DNA from: Nicotiana tabacum
Taxonomy: Eukaryota; Streptophyta; Magnoliopsida; Solanales; Solanaceae
DNA length: 64,000 nt
Assembly (NCBI RefSeq): GCF_000715075.1
Contig: NC_134096.1
Coordinates: forward strand, 40,063,804-40,127,803
Direction of reading: 5' to 3'
In this document: piece after piece, positions 37,028-49,631 of the stretch
Layout of the letters: the number at the start of each line of letters is the position of its first letter
Numbering within the stretch: position 1 is the stretch's first letter
Position numbers and translations under genes: made by a program
The notes under the pieces: generated by a model
What the model saw: only the letters and a program-made list of their open reading frames with translations
The model's database searches: none
Told to the model about the DNA's origin: nothing

Positions 37028-37504
37028 CCTAAAATTTGCCTCCACACGGCCCAAATCTAACCAAAAGTGACTTAATAACGTCAAACAATACATAAGAAAC
37101 CAATTACAGTAGATTAAACTACGATCTTTACACATTTCCCAAAAAATCAACAAAAGTCAATCCCGGGCTCGCCCAGTCAAAACACGAGTCCAAGGGTAGA
37201 TTTTAACTACCCATAATCCCATGAGTCCATATATGTGTTTTTTTTTCAAATCCGATATGGACTCTCAAAACTCAAATCTTCATTTTTCAAAACTTTGACA
37301 AAAATTTTCAATTTTTCTCTTTGATTCTCATAATTTTGATGTTAAATCAATGATATAATCATAATATATAGTTAAAAATTGATTGGAATCACTTACCCAA
37401 TGTTTGTAGATGAAAATCCCCTCTTCAAATCGCCTCCTACCGAGTCTAGGGTTCTAAAATATGAGAAATGAGACTAAATCCCGACTTCCAGCCCTTATGT
37501 TCAG

Positions 37505-37755
37505 TTGCAGGTGTCGCAATTGCGAAGAAAATCTCGCAAATGCGACAACTTTCCACCCAACGAGGTATCGCAATTGCAACACATGCCTCAAATTGCGAAG
37601 CCCATCCTCCTCGCAAAAGCGAGAAAAGCAGTCTCAAATGCGAACTATCCTACCTAGCCCAGATTTTGCAAATGCAAACTAGGTATCACAATTACGATAC
37701 GTAAGCCTCCCCTACCATGTTCGCAATTGCGATGCTAGTGCTCGCAATTGCAATA
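37505..37755. repeat. GCAATTGCGA/CAAATGCGA motif array in C 3' LTR
   Basis: About a dozen copies of CGCAATTGCGA, a perfect palindrome TCGCAATTGCGA in places, and TCGCAAATGCGA. The counterpart in the 5' LTR is at 52853-53100. Confidence 0.85.
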
Positions 37756-38458
37756 ACTGCAGCACCAACACACCAGCAACCTGATTTCAATCCAAACCAT
37801 TTTGCGACACGTCGGAAACTCACCCGAGCCCTCGGGGCTCCAAACCAAACATCCACACAAGTCTAAAATATCATACGAACTCGCTCGCGTGATCAAAACA
37901 AAAAAACACCTAGAACTATGAATCAGACACCAAAACGCATGAACTTCAAAGAAAAGTTCAAGAACTTCTAGAATTGCAACCAAGCGTCCGAATCCTATCA
38001 AATCAACTCCAAATGACACCAAATTTTGTAGATAAGTTCTAAATAGAATAACTGTCCTATTGCAAGTCCCAAAACCAAATTCCTAACCAGATAGACAAAA
38101 TTCAACCTACGATCAAACTACTAAACCTCAAAGGGGCAACCTTCGGCAAAACAACACAAATCAATCTACAGACCTCCGAATTCGACTCCGTGCATACGCC
38201 CAATTCAAAAATCACAATACAAACCTATCCGATTCATAAAAGTACCGTTCATGAGTCATTTTAACATAAGTCAAACATTGGTAAATATTTCTAATCTAGG
38301 CTTTTAAGCCAAGAACCAAAGGGACCAAATCAACCCGGAACCTTCTCGGAACGAAACCAATCAACCCCGCAAGTCATAAAACCACAAATTCACATGTGTG
38401 AAGCATCAAAAGGGGAAGCGGGGCGCAAATACACAAAATGACCAGTCGGGTCATTACA

Positions 38459-38475
38459 TTCTCCACCCTTAAAAC
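38459..38475 (-). other. Element C polypurine tract
   Basis: Minus strand GTTTTAAGGGTGGAGAA directly precedes the LTR start TGTAATGACCC. The conserved CGTTCGAGGACGAATG lies just upstream at about 38481-38496. Confidence 0.85.
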
Positions 38476-38545
38476 AAACATTCGTCCTCGAACGTGCATA
38501 GAGACATACATGAAGTAATGAAAAAGGGAGGATAATGACTCCACA

Positions 38546-39332
38546 TTAAACCTTTGATCTCAACTTCCGGACTTGTCTGTCCAAGATAGCCACCGGCTAC
38601 TCAATATAAGTCAAATCCTTGTCCAATTGGACTGAACTGAAATCTAATATATTGGACGGATCACCATAATACTTCCGGAGCATAGAAACATGGAACACCG
38701 GGTGAACCGCCAATAGACTGGGTGGCAATAAAAGCTTGTAGGCTACCTCCCCAACTCTCGCAAGGATCTCAAAAGGACCAATGTACCTAGGGCTCAACTT
38801 GCCCTTCTTCCTGAACATCATCACACATTTCATGGGTGAAACCTGAAGCAAAACTCTCTCTCCAACTAGAAATACTACATCACGAGCCCTCAGATCAGCA
38901 TAACTCTTCTACCTAGACTGTACTCTACGAAGCCGATCCTAAATCTACTTGACTTTCTCTAAGGCATCTAGAACCAAAACTGTGCCCGATAACCTATCCT
39001 CACCCGGCTCAAACCAACCAACTGGAGAACGACATCGTCTCCCTTCTAGGGCATCATAAGGAGCCATCTAAATACTCGATTCGTAACTATTATTGTAGGC
39101 AAACTCTGCAAGCGGCAAGAACGTATCCCAAGAACCCCGAAATCCATAACGCATGCATCTAACATATCCTCCAAGATCTGAATGGTGCGCTCGAGCTGTT
39201 CATTTATTTGGGTGTGAAATGTTGTACTGAACTCAACCCGTGTGCCTAACTCACTTTGCACGGCTCTCCAAAAGTGTGATGTGAACTGTGTGCGTCGATC
39301 GGAGATAATGGACACTGGCACACCGTGGAGAC
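38546..39332 (-). pseudogene. Element C integrase, C-terminal part
   Basis: The part of integrase downstream of the element E insertion. The first residues from 39327 read LHGVPVSIISDRRTQFTSHF, which carries the second catalytic Asp (ISD). QLERTIQILEDML follows, with the catalytic Glu. After a degraded stretch, 38597-38851 encodes the integrase C-terminal module (RYIGPFEILARVGEVAYKL, VHPVFHVSMLRKYYGDPS). An in-frame stop after LTYIE is followed by PVAILDRQVRKLRSKV and a final stop at 38546-38548, so the tail is truncated compared with element G. Non-functional. Confidence 0.85.
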
Positions 39333-41996
39333 TGTCATGACTCAAACCGCATGGCCGTGATGGGCACCCGGTGCCTTACTCAACCGAGTACCAATGTAAC
39401 ATATCTTTCATATCATACTATCATGGGTAAATGGGCCAGAAGGGGCGTCATGAGATAACCAGAATAAAACAAAAGGGAATACTAGACATAGGACGACCCA
39501 ACATGATATAGAACCTTATACATGTGACATACAAGCCTATAAGGCCGACATGATCATTTATATACTCAAAACATAGGCCGACAAGGCCATACAAGTATCC
39601 ATATACATGACATCTGTCTACAAGCCTCTAAGAATACATAAATGTCATAAATGTCATAAAGGACAGGATAGATCCCCGCCATACTAATCAATACATGTCT
39701 AAATTATACTGACCAAATAGGCAACTCCAGAGCAAGTGGAGCGCTCTAACACCTTCCGCTGAGCTGATAGACTACTAGGAGGACTCTCAACCTGTCTATC
39801 GGGATCTGCGGGCATGAAATACAACATTTCCAGGCAAAAGAGACGTCAGTAATAAAGTACCGAGTATGTAAGGCATGAAAGTAGTATATAAAAGACATGA
39901 AAGAAACATGGAGTAAGGAACTCAACCTGTAAGTCTGAATAACTCTGTGAATTATGAAACATTTATAACATCATGCATATGTGTATAAATGTCATACCAT
40001 GCATAGGTATTTGCGTACATAATATCATCAAGCCTCTGAGGGCATCCCATCATATCATCTCAGCCACTGTGGGCGAAATCATCAACGTATACCAGCTGAG
40101 CAGGTGATGGTGCATATATAATGCCATAACCTTTTCCCATACCTCATATACATGTAATATACACGTATATAACGCCATCTGGTCATGGGTCAATGTACAT
40201 GTATAAATAAATGCAATGCATAAGAAGTAAGTCAATACGAATAGGAGACATGGGGAATCAAGAACATAGGCACCCCTAGTACCTCTATGAATAGAGTCAT
40301 CTGTGAATGTTGCATGCTTGCTCGTTTTGTTGTATCATATGGATCATGCCAAAAGGAAAGAAGGGATAGCCTTAACATACCTCAAGTCATCAATGCAACT
40401 CAACAACAAGCTTACGACAACTAGCGCGCCAACCCTATACAAAGAAATACATGTACACCTTGGATGGCGCTAGTATATCACATATCTCAAACGATAACTC
40501 GATGTTAAAATAAAACTGGCAGCATTTCCCCTGATTTTACTACTCCCTCAAGCCTACTATAGGCGGGATACAAACATAATACAACCAGTAGCTCAAAAAC
40601 AACCCAACTACAATTCAGGACCTTCAATACAACAAAAACTCCAAATATACCATAACACACCCAATCAACAAGTTATCAATTAGCCTGAAATTGCAATGAC
40701 GAGCGACCAACCTACCCTACCACATGTGGCATTTTTCCACACCCTTTTATCCTTCTAAACCCCATAAATCAGCAGCACAATAGGTCAACACGAGTAGACT
40801 ACAAAAAGTAAAATAAATTGAATTCATAGCTTCCGACCACCGTCCCGTGAGTTCTAACTATTAGAAAACGAATTTATCAACCTTCCTTGATATTTAAAAG
40901 CTTAAATACAGAAAGTAGGTGTTTTCTTAACTATGAAGTACCTTCCAAAAATCCAACTCCAAAGAAAAAGAGAGGCGGTATAATGATACTTACGGCGTAG
41001 GGATCGTTCTAATGTTATCGCTACTTGATTTCGTGAAAGAAATATTGATCTTGCTTGAAATTTCTTGGAAAACTCCTTGGAGAGCTTGAGAGTGTTTTGG
41101 TGTTTTTATTCTCGTATATTGACGAAATATATAGGGTAAAGACAACTTATAAGCCCACCGCCTCAAATTTCCAAGCAGGTGGGTAAGCTGCCTGCTTGGC
41201 AGCTTGATCAGTGCAACTTCGGGCACTTGTATCTCTCTACTCCGATATCGTATGAACAAAAGGGTTGCATCGTTGGAAACTAGACATATGTGTATTTAAT
41301 TCCATATAGATATATCCCTCTAACTCTCAATATATTGGTAGAAAACTGCCTCGCAACCTACCCTATAAACCTGCGAGTTTCTCCGAAGTGCGGCGACGTG
41401 ACTTGGCGACCTTACTTTAAAAATCTATATTTCTCTACCCGATGTCGTATGAATAAGTGGTTTGAACCGTTGGAAACTAGGTTCCAAGACCTTAATTTTG
41501 GTATGAGATATGTCCCAAAAATACCTCATATATCACACGAAATGTATTGCTCGAAAAGCTTCATTACAAGGCAAATCTTTAATCGGTTTTTCCGCAACAA
41601 AAATTTGATTTTTCCCAAACTTTATATTTCACATCCAAACATCATATATAGTCATATAATGACTTTAAACTCATTTAAATCATGATTAACAAGTCTCATA
41701 TTTTATCTTAACTTATTTAAGACTTCGGTAAACCTTTCTTATCCTTATAGAAGGATTTCGTCATTTTGTGAGCTTACCTTAGATAATCCTATAATGACAG
41801 TGATGTCTGAAGTTTGGGGTGTAACAACATGTCCCCTTAGAAACATTTTCCCCCAAATTTTAACTCTTAAAAGCTTGCAAAAATGGGGCGTAACATCACT
41901 AAATCACTTTATATCCTTTCAAAGAGGATCTCATTTCCAAGCTTACATCAATTGACTTACGACGTACTTTCACGTACAAAAATATGGGGTGTAACA
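39333..41996 (-). mobile_element. Element E 3' LTR
   Basis: 2664 bp. On the + strand it starts TGTCATGACTCAAACCGC and ends ATATGGGGTGTAACA. About 107 bp present in the other LTR (46539-46645) are missing at 40237. Contains two further internal LTR-start-like motifs ending at 41826 and about 41897. A 131-codon antisense frame (41290-41685) recurs in the other LTR. Confidence 0.9.
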
Positions 41997-42011
41997 TCAT
42001 TCTCCCCTTTG
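41997..42011 (-). other. Element E polypurine tract
   Basis: Minus strand AAAGGGGAGAATGA lies directly upstream of TGTTACACCCC, preceded by ATTTGAGGACGAATGTTCC. Confidence 0.85.
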
Positions 42012-45000
42012 GAACATTCGTCCTCAAATGTTGACTGATGCGCTTAGCATTCTCATAACCTATGGCTCTTATGAATACTTTAATATTGTCCTTTCTATCT
42101 AGGAAACTATTCTGTGAATAAATCCAAAGACCGGGACATTCCCCCCTTTAGGCCTCTTCTCACACCATGACTTGTGATCGGAATTCTTGCAATCTCGTAA
42201 CTTTAACTACCTTCTGTGATGCAGCTTGTATGACTCTGTCCTTTTATGCGCTGATCTTCTCTCCTTTTATCTCCAGCTTTTTGCCAATCTCTTGGCTTCA
42301 CTTTGTGAACATTTACAGAACTATGACAAAATGTCCCTCTGGGCATATATAGGTGTACTGAAGTTCTTTGCCCAACTTTGCCGAACTTACGACTATTGTT
42401 ATAATTAGTTTCATAGCCTTGGTTATCTATCCTTATGGATTTAATACATCTAGGTAGGTCATACTATACCATAACACTTACTTCGGTTTATTACTACCGA
42501 GGTCTGCTACCCAACTCCAGGTTACTCTCTCGCTGCTTATCCTATATGTATAAATCTAAGTCATTTAGTTCTTCCTCATTACTATTTATCTTAAGAATGG
42601 CGGCTAATCTCATCTCATAATTTTTAACTTTTATCCGTCTATTGTTGATTCACCTTAATATTGATTCATATCTACCACTGATAACTTGAGACCTCTTACA
42701 TAATACATTGTCACTAGGGCTCACGTTGCATATGGGAACATTTGATATGATTTGCCTGATCCACCAAGGGACCATACTATACTTCAATAACTGTATTTTA
42801 AAGCATCCTAATTTGATTCATCTTATGGGGGTATTTTAATCCCGTGCAATTCATGAAATCTCTTCTCTTTGAATCATTACTCAATCGAAGGAATAAACAT
42901 AATCCTCTTATCATTTATCACAATTACACCCTTACTTTACTAGCAGGGCAACATTCCATCTCTTTAAAATGCTGCTAGTTTTAAACTCCTTTGAGTTCAT
43001 TCAAGCTATACTGAGCTTTCTATAACTTACAAAAACTATCAACTCTCTTGTTTCGATGGGTTTAATCCCAAGGCCTTACCTATTCTTGTCACCATTCTCA
43101 CTCACCTTTTCTTTTCCTTACTCCTATCTACCTAAAACCTTGTCTCTCTACCATACTTTAGCTTGGGACCTACACATGTCTATTTATACTATTCGCAACC
43201 TTCCTTTTAACTTGCTAGCCCCGTAGATTTCCTTTCATGCCTTCTCAGTTGTCTTTAAATATAAGCAATTACTTTTCCTGGTCGTTCCGCCACTTGCTGC
43301 ATGGATACTTGGCTTATCTTAATGCCCACGAATACTGGAATTCCTTATAACTCATATGATCTCAAATATCACTTTTGACTTCCCGTTCATTAGTCACAAT
43401 AGGTGCTACTTTCTTATGGAGTGCATACAATGTTGTTGTGAGACTATTGTTACAAGACCATTTTTTCTTTATGTCACTATGCTTAAGCTGAAGCATTCTT
43501 CCTTATTTCCTTAGCTAGGCTTTATTTGTAGTACTTAAGGGAGACCCTTTGACTATATTAAAGCTGCGAACTTATTACATCGTATACTCGAAAGTATCTT
43601 TGATGCTCTTGCTTGCCTATAATTATCCTTAGTTACATACCTCTATGACCTTATGCTCGTAGGGTTGCTTGTGAACTGAAATTTTTGATTGTCTCCCCAC
43701 TTGCACTTTCTTTCATTTCTGTAACACTTATACGGTACCTTTAACTATCCAACTCCTATCTGAAAATTTCTGAAGGATCATGATGTCATATCTGCGAGAC
43801 TTAATTCACTATGTTGTGGTTCACTATGTTTATCTTGCATGATCTGTTGATTTGTCTATGACCTCTTGTCTAGCCATAACTAGGCTCTTCCTGGATCAAC
43901 TACAGACTACTCGTTGGTCCATTCTCATATCTATATTCCACGTAATCTCTCTTGGGTTATATCCTTTGTCTTAACTTACGTCTCGCACTGGCCCCTTATT
44001 TATCAATAACGTCTCGGGGGAACCCTTACTTCCTCTCCCCAACGTCGTGCTTGCATAATGTTCTGGAATTATAGCATATCTGTAGGATCTGAATAAATGC
44101 AATCTCATTCCTTTCACCTTTGTACCGCATTCTTCCTTTACTATTCCATAGTTACCTTTTTATCTTTGGTGTATTTTCACATCTTTACTGACATCTTACT
44201 CGCCTTGCGGTAACCCTTATGTACCAAGGATAACTGAAGTTCTTACACACGAGGGTGACACCTAGTGTAACTGGCACACTTAGTCCCTTAAGCTTAACTT
44301 TTCCCGTAACGCTCGCTTTAGGGAAGCGTCTACCTGAATGACCATTAAAGGTTATTCTTTTGTTGTCCATTCTATTATTGGCGGAATGCGATATTTAAAC
44401 TCTCATGATGTTTACTATTATCCAATCTTCTGATCCCTAATTCATGTTCAGTGTATCTTGTTCACTAGCCCATACTGATTTTTATGACCTTTAGCCTATA
44501 CTCTTTTATTGTCTCAAGGCCTGTCACCTCTTGTCTTTTCCGTCACTTGACTATAGACTCTGTCATCGTGTCATATTTTGATTTACCATTATCACTCATT
44601 TATCACATCTTACTCATGATGCTTCATTTACTCTCTTCTTTTTCTCCGGCTAATATTTTTGTCTATCACTTTAATCTGAGAACTTCAACAAAACGTTCTT
44701 TCACTTTTAGCTCCTCTTGCTTCATCTCACTATCTCTTCGAAACGCCTAACATTCTCCTTTTTTTACTAGGGGCTGGAGTCATACTAAGGTAAATATTTA
44801 TCCCTTCTAGCATCCCACTGCCCATCTTCTGAAATTTCTGAATATTCTAGTATTCATATCTGACTCTACTATTCTAGAGTTCACCATCTGGGTGTCTCAC
44901 AAGGAGATCTATTACTACATTTGCCCTATCCTTCGAAAATGTTAGCTAATGATAACAATCCATCCACAATTTTGGGTTACTCTAACCCCAGCTTGATCCT

Positions 45001-45621
45001 GATATCCCATTCTTCTCTTAAACTATATCTGTCAGCTCCCATAGGGCATAATTGAGATGGGTGTGGTCAATTGTATATATCTATGTTACTGTTGAAAGTA
45101 ACTCAAAATGCTTATATTTCTCTGCTTGAATTGTAAATACTGATAATCTTCATTAACTAGGTACCTCGTACCCTTCTTCATCTTGCTTCTTTTACTAGCT
45201 GAAACTTGTTTCTATCTTTCGACTCTCTTATTCCTTTTTACTACATGAGTGGATATATTTATTGCCTTAGGGCTCCTTATCAAGAAGCTTACATGTCTTA
45301 CTACACACATGATCTGCTGAAGACCTCATATTAACTCATCATAAGCATGATGCAAAATCGAGTTTCTCTTACTCAACTCTTCCAAAGCCACATTCAATCT
45401 CATACCAACTATCTTTCTGGATGTAGGTATCGTTGTATTACGAATAATATAAAATTTAGGAGTTTTAATTCTTACAACTGAGCTCTACCACACGATTTAG
45501 AGTAAGAAGAAGGAGTGACATTCCTAAATGCCTTGTAGCCTTCTGCTTATAAGTGCGGTGCCCAACACACCCATAAACAAGACTCTACTAGACAAGGCTT
45601 GTAGACTGCCTAGGATAGAAA
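42012..45621 (-). mobile_element. Element E internal region, conserved but non-coding
   Basis: 3.6 kb, rich in C and T on the + strand, without any gag/pol similarity on either strand. It aligns in patches with LARD-1's interior (14570-16327 reversed), for example CATTGTCACTAGGGCTCAC (about 42705) against GTGAGCCCTAGTGAAAATG (about 15614). The first roughly 100 bp after the PBS match element F's leader. Short frames such as 44185-44370 and 44484-44750 show no known domain. Confidence 0.8.
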
Positions 45622-45635
45622 CTGCTCTGATACCA
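45622..45635 (-). other. Element E primer-binding site
   Basis: Minus strand TGGTATCAGAGCAG, the initiator tRNA-Met type, identical to element F's PBS. Confidence 0.9.
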
Positions 45636-45639
45636 CTTT

Positions 45640-48415
45640 TGTCACTACCCAAACCGCAGGGCCGCGACGGGCACCCGGTGCCTTACTCAACCGAGTACCA
45701 ATATAACATATCTTTCTTATCATACTATCATGGGTAAATGGGCCAGAAGGGGCATCATGAGATAACCAAAATAAAACAAAAGGGAATACTAGACATAGGA
45801 TGACCCAACATGATATAGAAACTTATACATGTGACATACAAGCCTATAAGGCCGACATGATCATTTGTATACTCAAATCATAGGCCGACAAGGCCATACA
45901 AGTATCCATATACATTACCTCTGTCTACAAGCCTCTAAGAGTACATAAATGTCATAAAGGTCAGGACAGGACCCCGCCATACTAATCAATACATGTCTAA
46001 ATTATACTGACCAAATAGGCAACTCTGGAGCAAGTTGAGTGCTCTAACACCTTCTGATGAGCTGATAGCCTACTAGGAGGACTCTCAACCTGTCTATAGG
46101 GACCTGTGAGCATGAAATACAGCGTTCCCAGGCAAAAGGGATATCAGTACAAATAAAGTACCGAGTATGTAAGGCATAAAAGTAGTATATAAAAGACATG
46201 AAAGAAACATGGAGTAAGGAACTCAACCTGTAAGTCTGAATAGCTCTGTGAATCATGAAACATTTATAAACTCATGCATATGCATATAAATGTCATACCA
46301 TGCATAGGTATTTGCGTACATAATATCATCAAGCCTCTGAGGGCATCCCATCATATCATCTCAGCCACTGTGGGCGAAATTATCAACGTATACCAGCTGA
46401 TCAGGTGGTGGTGCATATATAACACCATAACCTTTCCCCATACCCCATATACATATAATATATGCGTATATAATGCCATATGGTCATGGGTCAATGTACA
46501 TGTATAAACGAATTCAATTCATAAGAAGTAAGTCAATAAGATCTTCCGGGATGTCATAAGATCAATATGCCTTCGGTTAATATCATGAAATAAACTTCAT
46601 CAACTTATGTAATATATGAGACCCATGAACAGACGAGATAGTAACAAGAGACATGGATAATCAAGAACATAGAAACCCCTAGTACCTCTATGAATATAGT
46701 CATCTGTGAAAGTTACATGCTTGCTCGTTTCGTTGTATCATATGGATCATGCCAAAAGGAAAGAAGGGATAGCCTCAACATACCTCAAATCGTCAATGCA
46801 ACTCAACAACAAGCTTACGACAACTAGCGCGCCAACCCTATACAATGAAATATATGTACAACTTATATGGCGCTAGTATATCACGTATCTCAAACGATAA
46901 CTCGATTCTAAAATAAAACGGGCAGCATTTCCCCTGATTTTACTGCTCCCTCAAGTCTACTATAGGCGAGAGATACAAACATAATACAACCAAAAACGCA
47001 AAAACAACCCAACTACAATTCGAGACCTTCAATACAACAAAAACCTCAAATATACCATAACACACCCAATCAACAAGTTATCAATTAGCCTGAAATTGCA
47101 AGGACGAACGACCAGCCTACTACCCTACCACATGTGGCTTTTCTCCAAGCCTTTTTATCCTTCCAAACTCCATAAATCTGCAGAACAATAGGACAACACG
47201 AGTAGAGTACAAAACAATCTACTAAAAGTAAAATAAATTGAACTCACGGCTTCCGACCACCGTCCCGTGAGTTCTAACTATTAGAAAATGAATTGATCAA
47301 CCTTCCTTGATATTTAAAAGCTTAAATACAGAAAGTAGGTATTTTCTTAACTATGAAGTACCTTCCAAAACTTCAACTACAAAGAAAACGAGCGGCGGTA
47401 TAATGATACTTACGGCATAGGGATCGTTCTAATGTTATCGCTTCTAGATTTCGTGAAAGGAATATTGATCTTGCTTGAAATTTCTTGGACAACTCCTTGG
47501 AGAGCTTGAGAGTGTTTTGGTGTTTGTATTCTCTGTATATTGACGAAATATAGTGGTTAAAGACAACTTATAAGCCCACCGCCTCAATTCTCTAAGCAGG
47601 TGGGTAAGCTGCCTGCTTGGCAGCTTGATTAGTGCAACTTCGGACGCTTGTATCTCTCTACTCTGATATCGTATGAACAAATGGTTTGCATTATTGGAAA
47701 CTAGACATATGTGTATTTAATTCCATATAGATATATCCTTCTAACTCTCAATATATTGGTAGAAAACTGCCTCGCAACCTACCCTATAAACCTGCGAGTT
47801 TCTCCGAAGTGCGGCGACGTGACTTGGCGACCCTACTTTAAAAATCTATATTTCTCTACCCGATGTCGTATGAATAAGTGGTTTGAACCGTTGGAAACTA
47901 GGTTCCAAGACCTTAATTTTGGTATGAGATATGTCCCAAAAATACCTCATATATCACACGAAATGTATTGCTCGAAAAGCTTCATTACAAGGCAAATCCT
48001 TAGTCGGTTTTTTCGCAATTTAAATGCAATTTTTGCCAAACTTTATATTTCATATCCAAACATCATATATAGTCATATAATGACTTTAAACTCATTTAAA
48101 TCATGATTAACAAGTCTCATATTTATCTTAACTTATTTAAGACTTCGGTAAACCTTTCTTATCCTTGTAGAAGGATTTTATCCTTTTTGAGCTTACCTTA
48201 GATAATCCTATAATGACAGTGACGTCTGAAGTATGGGGTGTAACAACATGTCCCCTTAGAAATATTTTTTCCCGAATGTTAACTCTTAAAGGCTTGCGAA
48301 AATAGGGCGTAACATCACTAAATCACTTTATATACTTTCAAAGAGGATCTCATTTCCAAGCTTACTTCAATTGACTTACGACGTACTTTCACGTACAAAA
48401 ATATGGGGTGTAACA
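45640..48415 (-). mobile_element. Element E 5' LTR
   Basis: 2776 bp. On the + strand it starts TGTCACTACCCAAACCGC and ends ATATGGGGTGTAACA. Very similar to 39333-41996; for example 47711-48106 and 41290-41685 translate to almost the same 131 residues. Confidence 0.9.
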
Positions 48416-48984
48416 GAGACGAACAATCTCATGGATATAGATTTGAGCTAGCAGCTCTAAAGAATAGGTAGTCACTACCGGAATGAAATGTGTCGACTTG
48501 GTCAACCTATCTACAATAACCCATACTGTGTCAACTTTCTTCCAAGTCCGTGGAATCTGAACAACGAAGTCCACGGTAATACGCTCCTACTTCTACTCAG
48601 GAATCCTAAGTCTCTGAAGCAAACCACCCGACCTTTGATGCTCGTACTTCACCTGCTGACAGTTCAGGCACCGAGCCACAAACTCTACTATATCTTTCTT
48701 CATTCTCCTCCATCAATAGTGCTGCCTCAAATCCTGATACATCCTAGCGGCATACGGTTGAATGGAATACTGCAAACTATGGGCCTCTTTAAGGATCAAC
48801 TTATGCAACCCATCTACATTGGGCACACATAATCGGCCCTGCATCCGCAACACTCCATCATCTCCAATAGAAACCTCCTTGGCATCACCGTGCTATACCA
48901 TATCCTTAAGGACAAGCAATTGGGGGTCGTCATATTGACTCTCTCTGATGTGCTCATATAAAGAAGACCGAGAAACCATGCAAG
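48416..48984 (-). pseudogene. Element C integrase, N-terminal zinc finger and start of catalytic core
   Basis: The HHCC zinc-binding module is visible: GLHKLILKEAHSL (HX7H) near 48800 and RCLNCQQVKYEH (CX2C) near 48650. A TGA replaces the usual Trp after LRQHY. The catalytic core begins MDFVVQIPRTWKKVDTVWVI at 48574 with the first catalytic Asp, and DRLTKSTHF follows. The gene is cut at 48416 by element E and resumes at 39332. Integrase would insert the cDNA into the genome; this one is inactive. Confidence 0.85.
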
Positions 48985-49631
48985 CTAGAACCCAGCTAGG
49001 CTATGAAACATCCAATCTAACAAACTGATTGGCCAAGGCCGAACATCCATGGCTAATGGCCTCTCTGCTGCCGGTAGATATGCCAAACTGCCCAAACTCT
49101 CTGTTTTTCTACTCAAGGCATCGGCCACCACGCTAGCCTTCTCGGGATGATACAGTATAATGATATCATAGTCTTTCAGCAACTCTAACCATCTCTGCTG
49201 CCACAAATTAAGATCTTTCTACTTGAACAGATATTGGAGACTCCTGTGGTCGGTATAGACCTCACATGGGATACCGTATAGATAATGCCTCCAATTCTTC
49301 AATGCATAAGCAATAGCTTCCAATTCCAAGTCGTGCACCAGATAATTCTTCTCATAAACCTTCAACTGCCGGGAAGCGCAGGCAATTACCTTACCGTCTT
49401 GCATCAATACTGTGCCAAGTCCAATACGCGATGCATCACAATACACAGTGAAAGACCCTGAACCCTTAGGCAATACCAACAATGGGTTGTAGTCAATACA
49501 ATCTTGAGCTTTTGAAAGCTCGCCTCACACTCCTTAGAGCATCTGAAAGGAGCACCCTTTTGGGTCAATATAGTCAAAGGTGCAACAATAGAAGAGAAAC
49601 CCTCTACGAAAAGGCGATAATATCTGACCAA
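48985..49631 (-). pseudogene. Element C RNase H and RT connection
   Basis: RT connection FSSIVAPLTILTQKGAPF lies at about 49580-49631, then a frameshift. RNase H at 49219-49482 has its acidic residues in [26 protein letters not shown] and [13 protein letters not shown]. An in-frame TAG follows YLFK, where related elements have Gln, and the frame continues [12 protein letters not shown]...VVADALSRK at about 49080-49206. RNase H would degrade the RNA template during reverse transcription. Confidence 0.9.

Larger units (their letters stand above)
32532..38458 (-). mobile_element. Element C 3' LTR, interrupted by solo LTR D
   Basis: On the + strand it starts TGTCACGACCCCAATTTTCC and ends GTCGGGTCATTACA. 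About 3.05 kb without D. Compared with it, the 5' LTR lacks everything between CCTAACC (32975) and the GCAATTGCGA array (about 37510). Frames of 184 and 130 codons at 32731-33285 and 33482-33874 have no counterpart or domain and look spurious. Confidence 0.85.
39333..48415 (-). mobile_element. Element E (LARD-2): complete non-coding LTR retrotransposon, TSD GAGAC
   Basis: 9083 bp with two similar LTRs, PBS, PPT and a perfect TSD GAGAC (39328-39332 and 48416-48420). It sits inside the integrase gene of C. The 3.6-kb interior has no frame over about 90 codons and no gag or pol motif. It shares interior blocks with LARD-1 and leader, PBS and LTR-end sequence with the coding element F. The LTRs are more alike than those of F or C, so it is probably the youngest full insertion. 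Confidence 0.9.

Noticed and set aside
41290..41685. 131-codon frame conserved between both E LTRs (also 47711-48106)
   Set aside because: The LTRs were identical at insertion, so conservation of the frame carries no selection signal. It is antisense to the element and contains an internal sequence duplication.
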